8,271 nucleotides of DNA from Actinomycetota bacterium (GTDB taxonomy: Bacteria; Actinomycetota; Actinomycetes; Actinomycetales; Microbacteriaceae). This document shows, one piece after another, positions 5,570-8,271 of this stretch; position 1 is the first letter of the stretch; every line of letters begins with the position of its first letter. The position numbers were made by a program, and so were the translations under genes. The notes below the pieces were generated by a model, which worked only from the letters and a program-made list of their open reading frames with translations, was not told the origin of the DNA and made no database searches. The DNA is taken from assembly GCA_009699665.1 (NCBI GenBank), contig WLNS01000058.1, forward strand, positions 1 through 8,271. The letters are read 5' to 3'.

Positions 5570-5883
5570 ACGCTGAAGTCCGGCGTAACGCGCCACACCG
5601 TTGAGGTTTCCAGCGCCTCGAGAACCCAGAGCGCCTGCACCTTGGCGTGGTCGTCGCTGACATCGCTGTAGACGTCGATGGCCAGGGGTGGCGGCTCGCC
5701 AAACTTAGGGATCTCCATCTCAACCCATGTGTGAGCCGAGAGGGAGATCCAGGGCTGAGGAGTGCCCGAATCGCTCACCACGGAATCGCAGGCGAGCGCC
5801 ACCGAATCGAGCGCATCAATCTTGTTGACGGCGTTATGCACGACGAGCGTGGCGCAAAAAGCCGTGTCGAACTGGGGACGCAT
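5566..5883 (-). CDS. Conserved-looking hypothetical protein downstream of mmsA
   Basis: I do not recognise this 105-residue protein. It begins MRPQFDTAFCATLVVHNAVNKIDALDSV and ends VWRVTPDFSV. It is acidic and Trp-containing (Trp at about 45, 53, 86 and 97), without a signal peptide or membrane segment. Strand and helix alternation suggests a small alpha/beta fold. Reasons to call it a gene: codon third positions are rich in G and C like its neighbours; it fills the space between mmsA and mazF almost exactly, starting 12 bases after the mmsA stop; and it ends with TAA, which shares bases with the mazF TAG. GAGCAG before the ATG is a weak ribosome site, so translation may depend on coupling to mmsA. 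The context suggests co-transcription with mmsA but says nothing certain about function. Confidence 0.7.
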   Translation of the reverse strand: MRPQFDTAFCATLVVHNAVNKIDALDSVALACDSVVSDSGTPQPWISLSAHTWVEMEIPKFGEPPPLAIDVYSDVSDDHAKVQALWVLEALETSTVWRVTPDFSV

Positions 5884-5895
5884 GCTGCTCGTGAA

Positions 5896-7392
5896 CTAGT
5901 TCTGCGGAAAGCCGAGGTTGATGCCGCCGTGGCTGGGATCGAGCCAGCGGCTGGTGACCGCCTTGGCGCGCGTATAGAAGTGCACACCCTCGATGCCGTG
6001 CACCTTGGTGTCGCCGAACAGCGACTGCTTCCAGCCGCCAAACGAGTGGTAGGCCACGGGTACGGGAATCGGCACGTTGATGCCCACCATGCCCACTTGG
6101 ATTTCGTTCTGAAAACGGCGAGCGGCACCGCCGTCGTTGGTGAAGATAGCCGTTCCGTTGCCGAACGCACCCGAGTTGATCAGGTCAACACCCTCGTCAT
6201 AGCTGGCCACCCGCACAATGCTCAGCACCGGGCCAAAGATCTCTTCGGTGTAGACCGTCGACGTTGTGGGCACGCGGTCGAGCAGCGTGGGGCCGAGCCA
6301 GAAACCGTTGGGGTCGCCGTCGACCTCGATGCCGCGGCCATCGACCACCACGGTGGCGCCGTCTTTCGTGGCAATGTCGATGTAGCCGGCAACCTTGTCG
6401 CGATGCGCCTCGGTGACGAGCGGCCCCATGTCGCACGAGCGACGACCGTCACCCACTGTCAACTTAGCCATACGTTCGGTGAGCTTGCCGATGAGCACGT
6501 CGGCCACCGGCTCAACAGCGACCACGACCGAAATGGCCATGCAGCGCTCGCCCGCCGAACCGAACCCGGCGTTGATGGCCGAGTCGGCGACCAGGTCGAG
6601 GTCGGCATCCGGCAATACGAGCATGTGGTTCTTGGCGCCACCCAGAGCCTGCACGCGCTTGCCGTTGGCGGCACCCGTCTCATAGACGTACTTGGCGATG
6701 GGCGTGGAACCCACGAACGAGACCGCGGCCACATCGGGGTGGGTGAGCAGACCATCGACGGCCTCTTTATCGCCCTGCAGCACGTTGAAGATACCGTCGG
6801 GGAGGCCGGCCTCTTTGAGAATCTGGCCCAACCAAATGGCTGCCGAGGGGTCTTTCTCGCTGGGCTTAAGCACCACAGCGTTACCCGAGGCGATGGCCAC
6901 GGGCACGAACCACAGCGGCACCATTGCCGGAAAGTTGAACGGGCTGATGACGCCCACCACTCCGATGGGCTGACGAATCGTGTACACGTCGACGTTGGTG
7001 GATGCGTTCTCGGAGTAGAAGCCCTTGAGTAGGTCTTGAATACCGCACGCGAACTCCACGACCTCTTGACCGCGAGCAATTTCGCCGAGCGCATCCGACA
7101 ACACCTTGCCGTGCTCGCTGGTGATGATTTCGGCCAGCTCGCCCTTGCGCGCATTGAGCAACTCGCGAAAGGCAAACATGACCTGGGTGCGCTTAGCCAA
7201 CGACGCGTCACGCCAGGCGGGAAAGGCGGCGGTTGCCGCGGCAATGGCGGCGTCGATTTCGGCGCGGTTGGCGAGGCCCACGTTTTTGGTCGCTACGCCC
7301 AGGGCAGGATCAAAAACGGGTGCGGTGCGGCCCGAGGTGCTAGGCACAGCGGCGCCGTTGATCCAATGGGGAATGAGCGCAGGTTCAGACAT
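5896..7392 (-). CDS. mmsA: CoA-acylating methylmalonate-semialdehyde dehydrogenase
   Basis: A 498-residue ALDH6-type enzyme. The family converts methylmalonate semialdehyde (valine breakdown) or malonate semialdehyde (inositol or beta-alanine routes) with NAD+ and CoA to propionyl-CoA or acetyl-CoA, releasing CO2. Seen: PFNFPAMVPLW (151-161) with oxyanion Asn153, LKPSEKDP (175-182), FVGSTPIAKYVYE (226-238), LGGAKNHMLVLPDADLD (250-266), and catalytic Cys284 in SAGERCMAISV preceded by Arg283. The AKNH segment replaces the Glu general base of hydrolytic aldehyde dehydrogenases, which fits a CoA-dependent reaction. The C-terminal FGGWKQSLFGD and HFYTRAKAVTSRW are standard. Start ATG 7392 has AAGGA 6 bases upstream. 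No other valine or inositol gene is in the window, so the pathway is unsettled. Divergent from rmuC. Confidence 0.95.
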   Translation of the reverse strand: MSEPALIPHWINGAAVPSTSGRTAPVFDPALGVATKNVGLANRAEIDAAIAAATAAFPAWRDASLAKRTQVMFAFRELLNARKGELAEIITSEHGKVLSDALGEIARGQEVVEFACGIQDLLKGFYSENASTNVDVYTIRQPIGVVGVISPFNFPAMVPLWFVPVAIASGNAVVLKPSEKDPSAAIWLGQILKEAGLPDGIFNVLQGDKEAVDGLLTHPDVAAVSFVGSTPIAKYVYETGAANGKRVQALGGAKNHMLVLPDADLDLVADSAINAGFGSAGERCMAISVVVAVEPVADVLIGKLTERMAKLTVGDGRRSCDMGPLVTEAHRDKVAGYIDIATKDGATVVVDGRGIEVDGDPNGFWLGPTLLDRVPTTSTVYTEEIFGPVLSIVRVASYDEGVDLINSGAFGNGTAIFTNDGGAARRFQNEIQVGMVGINVPIPVPVAYHSFGGWKQSLFGDTKVHGIEGVHFYTRAKAVTSRWLDPSHGGINLGFPQN

Positions 7393-7398
7393 ATCGAT

Positions 7399-7403
7399 TC
7401 CTT
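7399..7403 (-). promoter_or_regulatory. Ribosome binding site of mmsA
   Basis: On the - strand, AAGGA stands 6 bases before ATG 7392 and fixes the start. Further upstream on this strand is TAGATT (about 7423-7418), a possible -10 box with no convincing -35 partner. Confidence 0.7.
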
Positions 7404-7487
7404 GGTGTGGGTACTACGAATCTAGCCGGTGTGGCGCGCCCGCGCCGAAGCGTGTGGGACCTACCGGCTGGAGCGGAACAAACCGGT
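7404..7487. repeat. Short direct and inverted repeats in the mmsA-rmuC spacer
   Basis: GTGTGG occurs at 7405, 7429 and 7452, spaced 24 and 23 bases, about two helical turns apart. AGCCGGT (7424-7430) and ACCGGCT (7463-7469) form an inverted pair enclosing a smaller perfect one, GGCGCG and CGCGCC separated by CC (7433-7446). A further ACCGGT lies at 7482-7487. The placement between two divergent genes suggests regulator binding, but in GC-rich DNA such short matches can arise by chance. Confidence 0.35.
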
Positions 7488-7532
7488 CGTGGCAACCCCG
7501 CGGTGTCCCATGCCGGTGACACACTAAATCCC

Positions 7533-8271
7533 ATGGATATCATTGCTCTTCTCATAGGACTCGTTGTTGGTCTGGTCGTGGGCTTTCTCGTGGCCTGGAT
7601 TGTGCGCGGGTCGCGTGCCACCCAGAACGGCGACGGTGCGATGGGCGTGCGGCTGGCCCAGGCCGAGGCCGTCGGCATGGAGCGTCAAGCCCAGATCGAT
7701 GCCCTCGCGCAGCGAAACGCTGACCTCGTTGAACAACAGCAGCGCGACGCACGCGTGGTGGCCGAGCTCACACCCATTAAAGAGGTGCTGCATCAGATGA
7801 CCGTCAAGGTCAACGCCATGGAGAACGAGCAGAAACAGCAGCACGGGCTGATCACCCAGCAGCTTGTCGACAGCCGGCGCGCGGGTGACGAACTGCGCGC
7901 CACTACCGAGTCGCTGGCCAGTGCGCTGCGCTCTAACAACGTCAAGGGTCAGTGGGGAGAGGCACAACTTCGGCGCATCGTCGAGGTGGCCGGCCTGCTC
8001 GAATTTGTCGACTTCTCGACGCAAGAAACGACGAGCACCGAGGGCGGCAAGATTCGCCCCGATATGACCATTCGTCTTCCCGGAGGTCGCACCATTTTGG
8101 TCGATGCCAAAGTGCCGTTCACCGCTTACCTCGAGGCCAGTCAGATTCCGTCGAACGCGGCCGGCGAACACGGGGCCCAGCGCGACAAACTCATGAAGGA
8201 TCACGTCAAAGCCGTGCGTGCACACATCGACAGCCTGAGCAGCAAGGCCTACTGGGATGGTGTCGATGGCG
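7533..8271 (+). CDS. rmuC: DNA recombination protein RmuC, 5' part
   Basis: The frame stays open to the window end, giving the first 246 codons of a longer gene. The N terminus has one membrane segment (about residues 3-24, ending in Arg), then a long Gln/Glu-rich helix likely to form a coiled coil (about 38-130). The RmuC domain (PF02646) follows: NNVKGQWGEAQLRRIVE (135-151), KIRPDMTIRLPGG (173-185), then ILVDAKVPFTAYLEAS (188-203). The PD and DAK residues (176-177 and 191-193) fit the PD-(D/E)xK nuclease-like core reported for this family. RmuC limits certain DNA rearrangements in E. coli; the exact activity is not settled. ATG 7533 is the only start that keeps the membrane segment, yet no Shine-Dalgarno precedes it, so the message may be leaderless or weakly translated. 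Confidence 0.94.
   Translation, partial: MDIIALLIGLVVGLVVGFLVAWIVRGSRATQNGDGAMGVRLAQAEAVGMERQAQIDALAQRNADLVEQQQRDARVVAELTPIKEVLHQMTVKVNAMENEQKQQHGLITQQLVDSRRAGDELRATTESLASALRSNNVKGQWGEAQLRRIVEVAGLLEFVDFSTQETTSTEGGKIRPDMTIRLPGGRTILVDAKVPFTAYLEASQIPSNAAGEHGAQRDKLMKDHVKAVRAHIDSLSSKAYWDGVDG

Noticed and set aside
5647..7032. A 461-codon open frame on the + strand, opposite mmsA
   Set aside because: It is antisense to an unmistakable mmsA, is dominated by His, Val, Gly, Asp and Arg with no recognisable motif, and has no ribosome site. Long antisense frames are expected in high-GC coding DNA.
7524..8225. A 233-codon open frame on the - strand, opposite rmuC
   Set aside because: The + strand encodes RmuC motifs across the whole stretch; the antisense product matches nothing and has composition typical of a shadow frame.

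Overview
The window looks like chromosomal DNA of a high-GC actinobacterium. GC-rich third codon positions, GTG starts and compact operons point that way, and the proteins resemble those of Microbacteriaceae. The family-level placement is an inference from the proteins, not a search result. Coding density is high, no gap exceeds about 150 bases, and I see no rRNA, tRNA, CRISPR array or insertion sequence.

Left part (1-3689, all + strand). The 3' end of a YHYH-domain gene with a Gly/Pro/Gln-rich tail is followed by a small DUF427 gene. Then comes a four-gene ABC importer operon: ATPase (726), permease (1442), permease (2076) and lipoprotein substrate-binding protein (2759). It belongs to the glycine betaine/choline/carnitine (OpuC/ProVWX-like) type. 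The last three genes each overlap their upstream neighbour by 1 to 8 bases, which implies translational coupling. A 15-bp-stem intrinsic terminator follows at 3650-3689.

Middle (3780-5569). ychF, the translation-associated ATPase, lies on the - strand and converges on the ABC operon terminator. Diverging from it is a two-gene toxin-antitoxin module: a DUF3018/MazE-family antitoxin overlapping a MazF/PemK-family toxin by 4 bases. A near-perfect palindrome overlaps the putative promoter.

Right part (5566-8271). On the - strand, mmsA (CoA-acylating methylmalonate-semialdehyde dehydrogenase) is followed after 12 bases by an unrecognised 105-codon gene. That gene's stop codon overlaps the mazF stop tail to tail, leaving no room for a terminator. 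Divergent from mmsA, across a 140-base spacer with several short repeats, is the 5' part of rmuC, which runs off the window end.

I found no clearly new system. The items most worth a second look are the head-on, stop-overlapping arrangement of mmsA-orf105 and the toxin-antitoxin pair; the unrecognised 105-aa protein; the antitoxin's competing start codons around its palindrome; and an ABC importer with a non-standard first ligand-binding motif and a CBS-less ATPase.
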